Origin: WHSW01 sp963742205
Lineage (GTDB): Bacteria > Actinomycetota > Thermoleophilia > Solirubrobacterales > 70-9
DNA length: 64,000 nucleotides
NCBI GenBank assembly: GCA_963742205.1
Contig: CAVUKZ010000006.1
Coordinates: forward strand, 310,001-374,000
Direction: 5' to 3'
The notes beneath the pieces were generated by a model. That model searched no databases. It was not told where the DNA came from and worked only from the letters and a program-made list of their open reading frames with translations. Both the position numbers and the translations under genes were made by a program. This document shows, one piece after another, positions 27,043 to 35,221 of this stretch; within the stretch, counting starts at the first letter, position 1; each line of letters begins with the position of its first letter.

Positions 27043-27054
27043 GACAAATTTGTC
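27043..27054. promoter_or_regulatory. Perfect palindrome upstream of purU
   Basis: GACAAATTTGTC is a perfect 12-base palindrome ending six bases before the GTG and twelve before the ATG candidate start of purU. Its 67% AT content stands out against the surrounding DNA. Its place at the start of transcription or translation fits a repressor operator or part of a promoter. No matching regulator is nearby. Confidence 0.5.
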
Positions 27055-27060
27055 TAGTTT

Positions 27061-27951
27061 GTGCCCATGACCGCGGGAAGGCAGGCCGAGCACGGCCAGA
27101 TGGGGGCGGACGACGCGCGGGTGCTGGTCTCGTGTCGCGACCGTCCCGGGATCGTTGCCGCGATCTCGGGGTTCCTGTTCGAGCAGGGCGCGAACGTCAT
27201 CACCTCCGATCAGTACTCCAGCGATCCCGAGGACGGGGCGTTCTTTTTGCGCATGAGCTTTCGCCTCCCGGGCGTCGCCGACCGGCGAGCCGAGTTCGAG
27301 GCGCAGTTCGCCACGATCGCCGAAAAATTCGAGCTGGACTGGCGGTTCTCATACGGAGCCGACACGCCGCGAATCGGGCTGATGGTCTCGCGCTATGACC
27401 ACTGTCTGATGGACCTGCTGTGGCGTTGGCAGCGAGGCGAGCTGCCGGCCGAGATCAGCGTGGTCGTCTCCAACCATGCCGATCTCGAGGACGCGGTCCG
27501 CGGGTTCGGAATCCCGTATCGACACATCCCGGTCGACCGCAGCGACAAACCGGCGGCCGAGGCGGCCGCCGTGGAGGCCCTGGCCGGGAACGACCTGGTC
27601 GTGCTGGCCCGCTACATGCAGATCCTCAGCGGCGAGTTCCTCCGCAGCCTCGGCTGCCCGGTGATCAACATCCATCACTCGTTCCTGCCGGCCTTCGCCG
27701 GCGCCGACCCCTACGCGCGCGCTCGCGACCGCGGGGTCAAGTTGATCGGGGCGACCGCCCACTACGTGACCGAGGACCTCGACGCCGGCCCGATCATCGA
27801 ACAGGACGTCCTGCGGGTGAACCATCGCTACACCCCCGCGGACCTGGAGCGAGTCGGCCGCGACGTCGAGCGCGTGGTGCTCGCGCGGGCGGTGCGCAGC
27901 CACCTCGACGACCGCGTCCTGGTCGACGGCGAGCGCACGATCGTCTTCTGA
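27061..27951 (+). CDS. purU: Formyltetrahydrofolate deformylase PurU
   Basis: PurU hydrolyses 10-formyl-THF to THF and formate, balancing one-carbon pools. The N-terminal ACT domain (VLVSCRDRPGIVAAISGFLF, residues 21-40) senses an amino acid, probably Gly/Met as in E. coli. The formyltransferase-type domain has SNHADLED near 139 and the catalytic Asn-His-Asp set in INIHHSFLPAF near 201 and HYVTEDLDAGPIIEQD near 234. Starts at GTG 27061 or ATG 27067 are both possible. The 12-base palindrome just upstream suggests direct transcriptional control. Confidence 0.94.
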   Translation: MPMTAGRQAEHGQMGADDARVLVSCRDRPGIVAAISGFLFEQGANVITSDQYSSDPEDGAFFLRMSFRLPGVADRRAEFEAQFATIAEKFELDWRFSYGADTPRIGLMVSRYDHCLMDLLWRWQRGELPAEISVVVSNHADLEDAVRGFGIPYRHIPVDRSDKPAAEAAAVEALAGNDLVVLARYMQILSGEFLRSLGCPVINIHHSFLPAFAGADPYARARDRGVKLIGATAHYVTEDLDAGPIIEQDVLRVNHRYTPADLERVGRDVERVVLARAVRSHLDDRVLVDGERTIVF

Positions 27952-27952
27952 G

Positions 27953-28957
27953 TTACGACGGGCGCTCTCGCACCACTTCACGTGCCGGCTTGTCGTCGCG
28001 CAGGCCGAGGTAGCGCGGGTGGCGCAACCGGCCGTCGCGGGTCCACTCGGCAAAGCCGAACTGACCCACCAGTTCGGGCCGGACCCAGCGCGTTCCGCGC
28101 GGAATCGGATGAACGTGGTCGAAGGGCGACTCGTCGATCTCGAGCTCCGTCAGGTCATGGCCCAGGCTCGCCAACGTCTTGTGGTCGAACCCGGTGCCGA
28201 CCTTGCCGGCGTAGCGCAGACGCTCGTCCTCGTAGTAACCGACGAGCAGGGCACCGAAGTCGGTCCGCGAACCCTGCGGCGCCGTGAAGCCGCCGATCAC
28301 CAGCTCCTGCTCGTGGCCGCACTTGAACTTCAGCCAGTCGCCCGAGCGCTTGCCGGTGTAGGGGCTCGCCGCCCGCTTGGCGATCACCCCCTCCAGGCCC
28401 CGCCGGCAGGCATCGGCGTACAAGGCCTCGCCCTCGCGGTTGCGATGGGTCAGGAACCGGATCGGGCCGCCGAAGTCAAATGCACGCCGGAGGACGCGCT
28501 TGCGGGCACGGTTTGTCAGCTGGCGCAGATCGTGGCCGTCGACGTAGACGAGGTCGAACAGATAGAGGTAGACGGCAACCCCCGTGCGGCGGGCCCGTTC
28601 AGGATCGGCGATGTGCATCCGGGCTTGGAGTCGCGAGAAGCTCGTGATCCCTTTGGAGAAGGCCACGATCTCCCCGTCGGCGACGAAGTCAGCGCCGCCC
28701 CGCTGCTGCAGCCCATCGACGACCTCGGGGTAGGACGCGTTCAGAAGGTGGTCCGTACGCGAGCGCAGCTCGACGCCGTCATCGCCGCCGAACGCGAGGC
28801 AACGAACGCCGTCCAGCTTGCGCTCGAAGAACCAGTCGGGGTCGGAGAAGCGTTGATCGGTGAGCTTGGCCTTCATCGGCTCCAGGTGCGCCGGCCTCGG
28901 GCCGGGACGCAGTTGGGCCAGCTCTTCTGAAGTCAGGACCTCAAGCGGCGAGCTCAT
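27953..28957 (-). CDS. ATP-dependent DNA ligase, LigD ligase-domain type
   Basis: This 334-residue ligase seals nicks using ATP. The adenylated Lys lies in ERKLDGVR (motif I, near residue 46). Other motifs are ADGEIVAF (III) near 93, YLFDLVYVDG near 131, EGVIAKR (IV) near 191 and DWLKFK (V) near 209. A C-terminal OB domain ends with WTRDGRLRHPRYLGLRDDK. It matches the ligase module of LigD (non-homologous end joining) without polymerase or nuclease domains. No ku gene is in the window, so a role in NHEJ is inferred from the family. Confidence 0.9.
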   Translation of the reverse strand: MSSPLEVLTSEELAQLRPGPRPAHLEPMKAKLTDQRFSDPDWFFERKLDGVRCLAFGGDDGVELRSRTDHLLNASYPEVVDGLQQRGGADFVADGEIVAFSKGITSFSRLQARMHIADPERARRTGVAVYLYLFDLVYVDGHDLRQLTNRARKRVLRRAFDFGGPIRFLTHRNREGEALYADACRRGLEGVIAKRAASPYTGKRSGDWLKFKCGHEQELVIGGFTAPQGSRTDFGALLVGYYEDERLRYAGKVGTGFDHKTLASLGHDLTELEIDESPFDHVHPIPRGTRWVRPELVGQFGFAEWTRDGRLRHPRYLGLRDDKPAREVVRERPS

Positions 28958-28994
28958 CGGCGGGCGCAGCGTATGCCGCCGGCCACCGGACGGT

Positions 28995-29017
28995 CGCCCG
29001 GATTGCGCATCCGGGCG
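28995..29017 (-). terminator. Hairpin downstream of tRNA-Arg
   Basis: CGCCCGGAT and ATCCGGGCG form a perfect 9-bp stem with a five-base loop (TGCGC). It starts ten bases past the 3' end of the tRNA gene on the same strand. There is no T-tract after it, so it may act as a processing or Rho-independent-like terminator, as often seen in high-GC actinobacteria. Confidence 0.5.
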
Positions 29018-29026
29018 AGGACTGAG

Positions 29027-29100
<74 letters not shown>

Positions 29101-29206
29101 CGGTGGTGAGCTTACGGCTCAATGGAGCCGTTTCCCGGTCACCGTCCGGACCGACACGCCTGCGATCTGGGACTCCACGGAGCCGATGGTGCCCAATAGC
29201 GCCCAT

Positions 29207-29479
29207 TCAACCTCCCACGCCCTCTCCCCGGGTGAAGCGGCCCCGGCCCAGATCAGTTCGATCGCTCAAGACCGCGACAATCTCGGTCACCGCGATCCTC
29301 GCGCGCTCTTGGCTGTTGGCGCGTTCGAGCACCACGCCTTGCTCATCGACCTGGACTACCGTGCCGGCAACCCGCGTGCCCTCCGTCAGCTCGAGTTCAA
29401 CCTCGCGGCCCGGTTCCAGATCAGAAAGCACCGACGACTCACGGCAGCTCGTCGCCCGCGCAGACCCCCTTGCGCTCAT
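29207..29479 (-). CDS. Hypothetical small beta-barrel protein
   Basis: This product of up to 90 residues is unrecognised. Its core (VELELTEGTRVAGTVVQVDE and GVVLERANSQERARIAVTEI) alternates strand and turn in the manner of Sm-like or SH3-like barrels. The first 17 residues look unlike coding sequence, so a GTG about 16 codons in, giving VLSDLEPG, may be the true start. It lies upstream of the tRNA on the same strand. A perfect 7-bp hairpin (ACGGCTC with GAGCCGT, 29114-29131) lies between the two. Confidence 0.5.
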   Translation of the reverse strand: MSARGSARATSCRESSVLSDLEPGREVELELTEGTRVAGTVVQVDEQGVVLERANSQERARIAVTEIVAVLSDRTDLGRGRFTRGEGVGG

Positions 29480-29554
29480 CGCGCGACCCTACCCGCCTCA
29501 CCAGACTCCGCGCTCTAAAGAGGTCGCACCTTCGGACGAATTCTCGGTCGGGGG

Positions 29555-30597
29555 CTATCTGAGCCCGACGTGCTCGCAGTCCCGGCGGACGACGTCGACG
29601 GTGTCGGCGATCACGGTGTCCTCCATGGCGCCACAGGAGACGTAATCGACCACGCCGTCGCGCGAGGCGATGCTGTCCCGACCGTCGCCGCCCAGGAGGT
29701 GGTCGATCCCGCCGCCACCACGAATTCTGTCGTCACTCCCCTCGCCCCAGATGACCTGCGGCTCGGCGTTGCCGGTGATCTCGTCCTCGTCATCGCCGCC
29801 GATCACTCGCTCGACGCAGCCGAAACAGCCCCGCAGGTCGATCCTGTAGCTCGACGAGTGGATGTAATACGAACCGTCGAAGGTGTCGATGCCCGGACTC
29901 GGGCGCGATCAGATCGGCGAATGGCTTGTCCCAGGGGATGGACCAGGCGGCGTAGATGTCGCGGCCGGGGCCACCGTCAAACCAGTCGGCACTTGCGAAC
30001 GCTAGGAGGCGGTCGTTGCCCGCGTCGCCGTAGAGCTCTCCGCAGACCCCCGGACAGTGGGGAGCCAGCTCATCATCACCCCGGCCACCGTGCAGGATCG
30101 GGGTCCCGCCGCCGTTGTTGTTCACGTAGAGACCGTCGTTGCCCGGCCCGCCGTACATCACCGGGGACTTCCCGAGGGAGCTGCCGGAGCGCAGCGAGTC
30201 GTTGCCGGTTCCACCGAAGAGGGTCACGGGGTGAGCGGGGCTCTCCTCAACGACGAGATCATCGCCGTCACGGGTGAATACGCGAACCGGACGGTGACCG
30301 GGCCAGGCGTCGGGATCGTCCTCGGGACAGGTCGCCCCTCCGTCGCCGCCCTACACAGCCCGCGCCGGCTTGGGTCAGCGCCGGATCGCGTAGGCACAGG
30401 TTTCCAACGCTGCACGCCCCCAAGAGGGAATCGCTCTCGACGCTGACCTGGTTCGCTTCGCCGGGCGCGGCGACATAGATCGCCGTTCCATCGACGACCC
30501 TGACCGTCGCCGCCGAAGCGATCGAGACGCAGGCGCAGGAGAGGGCCGCCACCGATACCGCCAGCGCGAACTCGACGCTTCGCAGATGCGACGCCAT
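29555..30597 (-). CDS. Secreted RTX/hemolysin-type calcium-binding repeat protein (frame broken twice)
   Basis: The protein starts with a signal peptide (VEFALAVSVAALSCACVSIASA) and carries glycine/aspartate repeats of the hemolysin calcium-binding type: LFGGTGNDSL, MYGGPGNDGL, LHGGRGDDEL, LYGDAGNDRL, FDGGPGRDIY, VIGGDDEDEI and LLGGDGRDSI. These bind calcium in a parallel beta roll after secretion. Two extra G bases, near 30348 (CVG then GDGGATCPEDD) and 29893 (ESG then IDTFDGSYY), break the frame. The corrected length is about 346 residues. Cys-rich turns near the end (FGCVER, VSCGAMED) are unusual among RTX proteins. Role unknown, probably extracellular. Confidence 0.8.
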
Positions 30598-30884
30598 CGC
30601 CGCTCCCTCCGTTCGGATACACCGTCCGTCCTGAATAAACGCCCCGCAGACGCGCGCCCTTGCGAGCCGAGGGAGCGCTGCCTACGGCCGTGACGTTTTG
30701 TCGGGCTTTGGGGAGCGCTCTGGCCGTCTCGCAGCAAACGAAGGGTGAGTTGACCGCCGTGGAGGTGGTCAACTCACCCCTCGCCGTGCCGATCGGACCG
30801 GCCGCTGTCAGTGGTCACCGTGTCGCGGCCCTCGCCACGATCCCCAAAGTGACGTTTGGACATAGGGTGGGGCTCAGGGACGCA

Positions 30885-31262
30885 ATGGCCGTCGACTTGG
30901 TCATCGACATCGAGAACAGCCCCGGGGCGTTGGCCGCGGTCGCGGCGGCGATCAGCGACGCCGGGGTCAACATCGCGGCGGCCACCTGCGTCGGGCCCGG
31001 CGAGCGCGCCGAGCTGCACATCCTCGTCCCCCATGCCGAGGCCGCCCGGCACTCGCTGGCGATCTCACACGTCTCGGTGAGCCGCGAGCGCGAGGTGGTC
31101 GTGGTCGAGGTCAACGATCGCCCGGGCGTGCTCGCCGACCTGACCCGGAAGATCGCCCGCGCGGGCGTCAACCTCGATCTCGTCTACATCGCGACGCGCA
31201 ATCGCGTCGTCTTCGGGTCGCCCGATCTCGAGGCCCTCCGGGCCGCGCTCGACGCGGACTAG
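30885..31262 (+). CDS. Tandem ACT-domain protein
   Basis: This 125-residue protein holds two ACT domains: VDLVIDIENSPGALAAVAAA with ISDAGVNIAAATCV, then VVVVEVNDRPGVLADLTRKI with ARAGVNLDLVYIA. ACT domains bind amino acids and regulate metabolic enzymes; a free two-ACT protein is probably a regulatory subunit or amino-acid sensor. The ATG at 30885 has CAGGGA upstream and gives a clean domain start; upstream residues in the open frame look non-coding. No partner enzyme is adjacent. Confidence 0.85.
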   Translation: MAVDLVIDIENSPGALAAVAAAISDAGVNIAAATCVGPGERAELHILVPHAEAARHSLAISHVSVSREREVVVVEVNDRPGVLADLTRKIARAGVNLDLVYIATRNRVVFGSPDLEALRAALDAD

Positions 31263-31450
31263 CGGCCCAGCCAGCGCTCTCGCGTGCTGCGGCGCGTGCG
31301 GGAGTTGCGCACGCTCCTGGCCGTCTCCTCGGGCGTGTCGCTGTCGATGATCCGTTCGCTGCCGCCACCTGGATCGTCGAGCACGGTCTGGTCGGCGGGT
31401 CGATCGATCTTCGCGTCGATACGGTCGATGAGCCTCGTGAGCCATCCCAT
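31259..31450 (-). CDS. Hypothetical small protein
   Basis: This 63-residue protein has a short amphipathic start (MGWLTRLIDRIDAKIDRP), a polar middle and a strongly basic end (NSRTRRSTRERWLGR). No domain is recognised. The ATG at 31450 and codon use agree with a real gene. Its stop overlaps the convergent ACT gene by four bases. Confidence 0.5.
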   Translation of the reverse strand: MGWLTRLIDRIDAKIDRPADQTVLDDPGGGSERIIDSDTPEETARSVRNSRTRRSTRERWLGR

Positions 31451-31556
31451 GACCCGAGAGTGTCCCGTCGGCCCGCGCGCCTGTCAAACGTGGCCCCCGC
31501 CGGACCGGCCCTCCGGCGCGCAAGCATCGCCGAAGGGCCGGTCCCGTCTGCCGCGG

Positions 31557-32812
31557 TTAGAGTCCGAGCCGGTCGAGGCGTCGCAGGTCGTGTCGTGCGA
31601 CGTCCTCGCCGACCTCCGCGGCGATCTCATCGGAGAAGCGGAAGTGCACGCCCTCCCACACCCGACCGTCGACGGTCTCCTGCGTGAGCGTGGACCAGCG
31701 GGTGTAGGTGCGCGTGACCCCCGGGGCGGTTGAGCTCGTCGCCGAGATCGGGCGCTCGGGCCGGTGGCCGACGAGCTCGCTGAGGAGCACCTCCGCCGTC
31801 CCGGCGTAGCCGGCGTGACCGCTCGGGTACTCGGGTGCGCCGGCGTCGCGATCAGGGGCGTCCAGCTCGGATCCGGATTGACGGCGCCGGAGCGGATCGC
31901 GGTGACCGGGCGCCAGCGGACGTACTTGTACTTGGCGTCGTAGATCGCGATCTGCTGATCGATCTCGATCGCGTTGAACGCGGCGACCAGCCGTGTCTGC
32001 CAGGCGAGCGAGCGGTGGGCGTCGGCGATCGCAGCGCGCAGCACCTGCGCGTAGAACGCGATCGAGGGCTGGGCGATGAAGTTCGCGACCTCCGTCTGCT
32101 CGGCGGTGCGCGCGCTGCCGGTCGCGCCGCCGAGCGCATGCACCTCGGTGAGCGAGCGCAGGTAGCGCTTCGAGTCGAGGCCCGGAGGCGGCGGCGCCCG
32201 GAACTCGTCGTTGGAATGCAGCAGGAAACTGCGCGCGTCCGGGATGCCGGCGCGGATCGCGGGCGCGAAGGCCGGCGGCGTTGGTTGCCACCAGCCCGGT
32301 CCGGCCGCGGGCGGGGCGTACGGAGGATCGACCTCGGCCGCGGTTTCGAGCCCGTCGCCCGAGCGCTCGGCGAGCGACCGCGCCGCCTCGCGGTGGCCGG
32401 AGGCGATCCCCTTGGACTTCGCGCGGCCGTCGGGGACGCTGGCGAGGGTCCGCGCGAGCTCGCCGTCGAGCTCGGCGCTCTGCGACGGAGCGAGCTCCGC
32501 AAGGGTGTCGTGGAGCGCGGTCGCGAACGCGGCCGTGCGGTAGGCGCGGTCGCCGTGGTCATTCACGGCACGGGCTGCCGCGATCCAGCTCACCGCCCAG
32601 ATGCGGTTCTGGGTCACCTGCTCCGGCTGTCCCGACGCGGCGACGGCCTCGCTCGTGAGGTCGTACCAACGCAGACCGAGCGCGCTCTCGTCCGGGTCGT
32701 GATGTCCGTGATGGCCAGCGCGGGCCTCGGCGCCCTGAGCGATAAAGAATGCCGCCGCCACGGCGAGGGCGACTCCCCCCGCCCCCGCCTTCTTCCCAAG
32801 CCTGATTCCCAT
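31557..32812 (-). CDS. Exported vanadium-dependent haloperoxidase (frame broken)
   Basis: This 418-residue (corrected) enzyme oxidises halides with hydrogen peroxide or acts as a related acid phosphatase. A hydrophobic export segment follows the start (GGVALAVAAAFFIAQGAEA). The vanadate-site motifs are KYKYVRWRPVTAIR near 315, PSGHAGYAG near 350 and GRVWEGVHFRFSDEIA near 397, which supply the Lys, Arg, His and Ser of the family. One missing base near 31832 breaks the frame between PAHP and EYPSGH. The ATG at 32812 has AGGAGA upstream, and a TATAAT lies at 32844-32849. It neighbours a peroxiredoxin gene. Confidence 0.86.
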
Positions 32813-32843
32813 GTGGTCTCCTTTCCTCACTATGCCTACCGAA

Positions 32844-32849
32844 ATTATA
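32844..32849 (-). promoter_or_regulatory. Consensus -10 box for the haloperoxidase gene
   Basis: A perfect TATAAT on the minus strand lies 32 bases upstream of the haloperoxidase ATG. It is a rare match in DNA this rich in GC. No good -35 hexamer is visible at 16-19 bases, so an activator or extended contact may be needed. It would give a 5' leader of about 25 bases that holds AGGAGA. Confidence 0.55.
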
Positions 32850-32869
32850 GACAAAGCGGAGAACAGCAT

Positions 32870-32895
32870 CCGCCGCCCCGACCGAGGGGCGGCGG
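32870..32895 (-). terminator. Strong hairpin after the peroxiredoxin gene
   Basis: CCGCCGCCCC and GGGGCGGCGG form a perfect 10-bp stem with a six-base loop, beginning 19 bases after the peroxiredoxin stop. No T-tract follows directly. It separates this gene from the promoter of the haloperoxidase gene on the same strand. Confidence 0.65.
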
Positions 32896-32913
32896 AGCGT
32901 TCGGCCTACGCGG

Positions 32914-33579
32914 CTACTTCGAGCTCGGCTCGGGGACGATCCGGATGTACGGCTTGGGGCTCTCCCAGCCGTCCGGGTACTTCTCGCGCGCCTCGTCGTC
33001 GGAGACCGAGCCGGCGATGATCACGTCGTCGCCACGCTGCCAGTTGACCGGCGTCGCGACCTTGTGCTTGGCGGTCAGCTGCAGTGAGTCGATGACGCGC
33101 AGAACCTCGTCGAAGTTGCGGCCGGTGGTCATCGGATAGACCAGGATCAGCTTGATCTTCTTGTCCGGGCCGATCACGAAGACGTTGCGGACGGTCTGGT
33201 TGTCGGCGGGCGTGCGGTCGCCGGGATCGCCGGAGACGTCGGCCGCCAGCATCCCGTAGAGCTTCGAGACCTCGAAGTTCGAGTCGGCGATGATCGGATA
33301 GTTCGGCGCCGTCCCCTGCGTCTCGGCGATGTCCTGCGCCCACTGCTCGTGCTTGTCGGTGGGGTCGACCGAGAGGCCGATGATCTTGACGCCACGACGA
33401 TCGAACTCGGGCTTGGCGTTGGCCATGTAGCCGAGCTCGGTGGTGCAGACGGGGGTGAAGTCCTTGGGGTGGGAAAAGAGCACGGCCCACGAGTCGCCGA
33501 TCCAGTCGTGGAACTTGATCGGACCCTCCGTGGTCTCGGCCTCGAAGTCCGGGGCGGTGTCACCTAGTTGCAGAGCCAT
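32914..33579 (-). CDS. 1-Cys peroxiredoxin (Prx6/AhpC-TSA family)
   Basis: This 221-residue thiol peroxidase reduces peroxides. The peroxidatic Cys is in HPKDFTPVCTTELG near residue 45. The long C-terminal domain with TPVNWQRGDDVII and a C-terminal YIRIVPEP matches Prx6-type enzymes, and no resolving Cys is present in the usual place. The ATG at 33579 has AGGAGG upstream, one of the best ribosome sites in the window. It is followed by a strong hairpin and lies next to a haloperoxidase that also handles peroxide. Confidence 0.93.
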   Translation of the reverse strand: MALQLGDTAPDFEAETTEGPIKFHDWIGDSWAVLFSHPKDFTPVCTTELGYMANAKPEFDRRGVKIIGLSVDPTDKHEQWAQDIAETQGTAPNYPIIADSNFEVSKLYGMLAADVSGDPGDRTPADNQTVRNVFVIGPDKKIKLILVYPMTTGRNFDEVLRVIDSLQLTAKHKVATPVNWQRGDDVIIAGSVSDDEAREKYPDGWESPKPYIRIVPEPSSK

Positions 33580-33617
33580 TTTTTCCTCCTGAGATGTTCA
33601 CCACAAATGTAACCGGC

Positions 33618-34034
33618 TCATTCGCCGACGCCCGCCGCGGCCATCGCCTCCTCGAACGACCGGAAGGCGGCGAAGTCGACGATGAGCCCGTCGCGGAACG
33701 TGACCAGGTGCCCGGCGCCGACCTCCACCTCCGCGCCGCTGCCGAGGCCGCGTCCGCGGAAGATGACCTCGGCGACCACGCGGTCGCCGTCGACGACGGT
33801 TCGCAGCGGCTGGATCTCAAACCGCTCCCAGGGCTCGTTCGAGTGATGCCAGAAGACCGCGATCCGCTCGTGGCCCCGATAGCTCTCCTGCATGCCCGGA
33901 AAGACGCCGCTGGTCCGGTAGACGCCGTCCGGCGCAAAGATCTCCGGGATCAGCTCGAGCCGGCCGTCGACGAACGCTTCGTAGGCGCCGAGGAGGCGAG
34001 CGACATTGTCCGCGGGAGGCTCGGCGATGGCGAC
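33618..34034 (-). CDS. SnoaL/NTF2-like protein, start uncertain
   Basis: The last 91 residues from the ATG at 33893 (YRGHERIAVFWHH, RDGLIVDFAAFRSFEEAM) form the second half of a SnoaL-like cone-fold domain. The open frame continues upstream with the first helix of the fold (VARLLGAYEAFVDGRLELI and PEIFAPDGVYRTSG), so the gene should start near 34034, just after the hutI stop. No ATG, GTG or TTG is in frame there; a base error or unusual start codon is likely. Proteins of this fold are ketosteroid-isomerase-like, and the function is unknown. It may be the last gene of the hut unit. Confidence 0.65.
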   Translation of the reverse strand, partial: VAIAEPPADNVARLLGAYEAFVDGRLELIPEIFAPDGVYRTSGVFPGMQESYRGHERIAVFWHHSNEPWERFEIQPLRTVVDGDRVVAEVIFRGRGLGSGAEVEVGAGHLVTFRDGLIVDFAAFRSFEEAMAAAGVGE

Positions 34035-34045
34035 AGTATCGCGCC

Positions 34046-35221
34046 CTACTCGCCCGGCCAGTGGGCGAGCTCGCCGGCGACGAACGTGGCCTCGATCAGC
34101 GGCACCCCGGGCCGATAGACGAGGTGAGCGTGCGAGGGCGCGTCGAGGACCACGGCGTCCGCTCGGGCGCCTGGCGCCAGGTGGCCGACGTCGTCGCGGC
34201 GCAGGGCGCGGGCGCCGCCGCGCGTTGCCGCCGCGAGGGCCTCGTCGACCGTCATCCCCATGTCGCGCACGGCGAGCGCGATGCAGAACGACATCGAGGT
34301 CGTGTAGCTCGACCCCGGGTTGGTGTTGGTCGCGATCGCCACCGCGACCCCGGCGTCGATCGCACGGCGGGCGTCCGGATAGGGCTGGCGGGTGGAGAAG
34401 TCCGTGGCCGGCAGGAAGGTGGCGACCGTGTCGCTTCCCGCCAGCGCCTCGATGTCCGCGTCCTCGAGATAGGTGCAGTGATCGACCGAGGCGGCGCCGA
34501 GCTCGACCGCGAGCTGCACCCCCGGACCCGGCCCGAGCTGGTTGCCGTGCACCCGCAGCCCCAGGCCCGCTTCGCGGCCGGCGAGCAGCATCGCGCGCGA
34601 CTGGTCGACGTCGAATGCGCCGCGCTCGCAGAACACGTCGGTCCAGCGGGCGTAGGGACGACAGGCGTCCAGCATCGGTCCGCAGACCAGCTCCACGTAC
34701 TCGTCGGCGCGGTCCCGGTACTCCGGCGGCAGTAGGTGGCCGCCGAGGAAGGTGACCTCGTCGGTGAGCTCGGCCGCGACCCGGCAGAGACGCTCCTCCG
34801 AAGCGACCTCGAGCCCGTAGCCGGACTTGACCTCCACCTCAGTGATCCCGGCGGCGATGCCCTCGGCCTGCCGGGCGCGGGCGAGGGCCAGGAGCTCGTC
34901 CTCGCTCGCCGCCCTCGTCGCGGCGGTCGTCACCGCGATCCCGCCGGCCTCGTACGGCTGCCCGGCCATCCGGGCGGCGAACTCGTCCGCGCGATCGCCG
35001 GCGAACACCAGGTGGGTGTGGCTGTCGACAAAGCCGGGGATCACGCACCGGCCGGCGGCGTCGAAGCGCTCGTCGGCGCCGGCCCCCGCCGGCTCGATCG
35101 CCGCCACCCTGCCGTCCTCGATCACCAGCGCGGCGTCCCGCACGATCCCGAGCGGGCCCTCGCCGAGCTCGGGGTCGTTGGTGACCAGGAGGCCGATGCG
35201 GTCGATCGCGATCGCGCTCAC
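34046..35221 (-). CDS. hutI: Imidazolonepropionase HutI
   Basis: HutI opens the ring of 4-imidazolone-5-propionate to give N-formimino-glutamate, step three of histidine breakdown. The 391-residue amidohydrolase has the metal motif DSHTHLVFAGDRADEF near 75, KSGYGLEV near 143, HGNQLGPGPGVQLA near 235 and VDHCTYL near 258. The C-terminal metal Asp of the usual TDxNPG reads Asn here (ATNTNPGSSYT). The GTG at 35221 overlaps the hutF stop (GTGA). Length is normal. Confidence 0.92.
   Translation of the reverse strand: MSAIAIDRIGLLVTNDPELGEGPLGIVRDAALVIEDGRVAAIEPAGAGADERFDAAGRCVIPGFVDSHTHLVFAGDRADEFAARMAGQPYEAGGIAVTTAATRAASEDELLALARARQAEGIAAGITEVEVKSGYGLEVASEERLCRVAAELTDEVTFLGGHLLPPEYRDRADEYVELVCGPMLDACRPYARWTDVFCERGAFDVDQSRAMLLAGREAGLGLRVHGNQLGPGPGVQLAVELGAASVDHCTYLEDADIEALAGSDTVATFLPATDFSTRQPYPDARRAIDAGVAVAIATNTNPGSSYTTSMSFCIALAVRDMGMTVDEALAAATRGGARALRRDDVGHLAPGARADAVVLDAPSHAHLVYRPGVPLIEATFVAGELAHWPGE

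Noticed and set aside
29114..29131. ACGGCTC/GAGCCGT hairpin as a terminator
   Set aside because: Perfect seven-base stem, but the T-tract is on the strand without an upstream gene, and it lies where the tRNA promoter would be; function cannot be decided.
30660..30884. N-terminal 75-residue extension of the ACT-domain protein
   Set aside because: The residues do not fit the domain and the internal ATG at 30885 has a ribosome site; the stretch is probably leader and promoter DNA.
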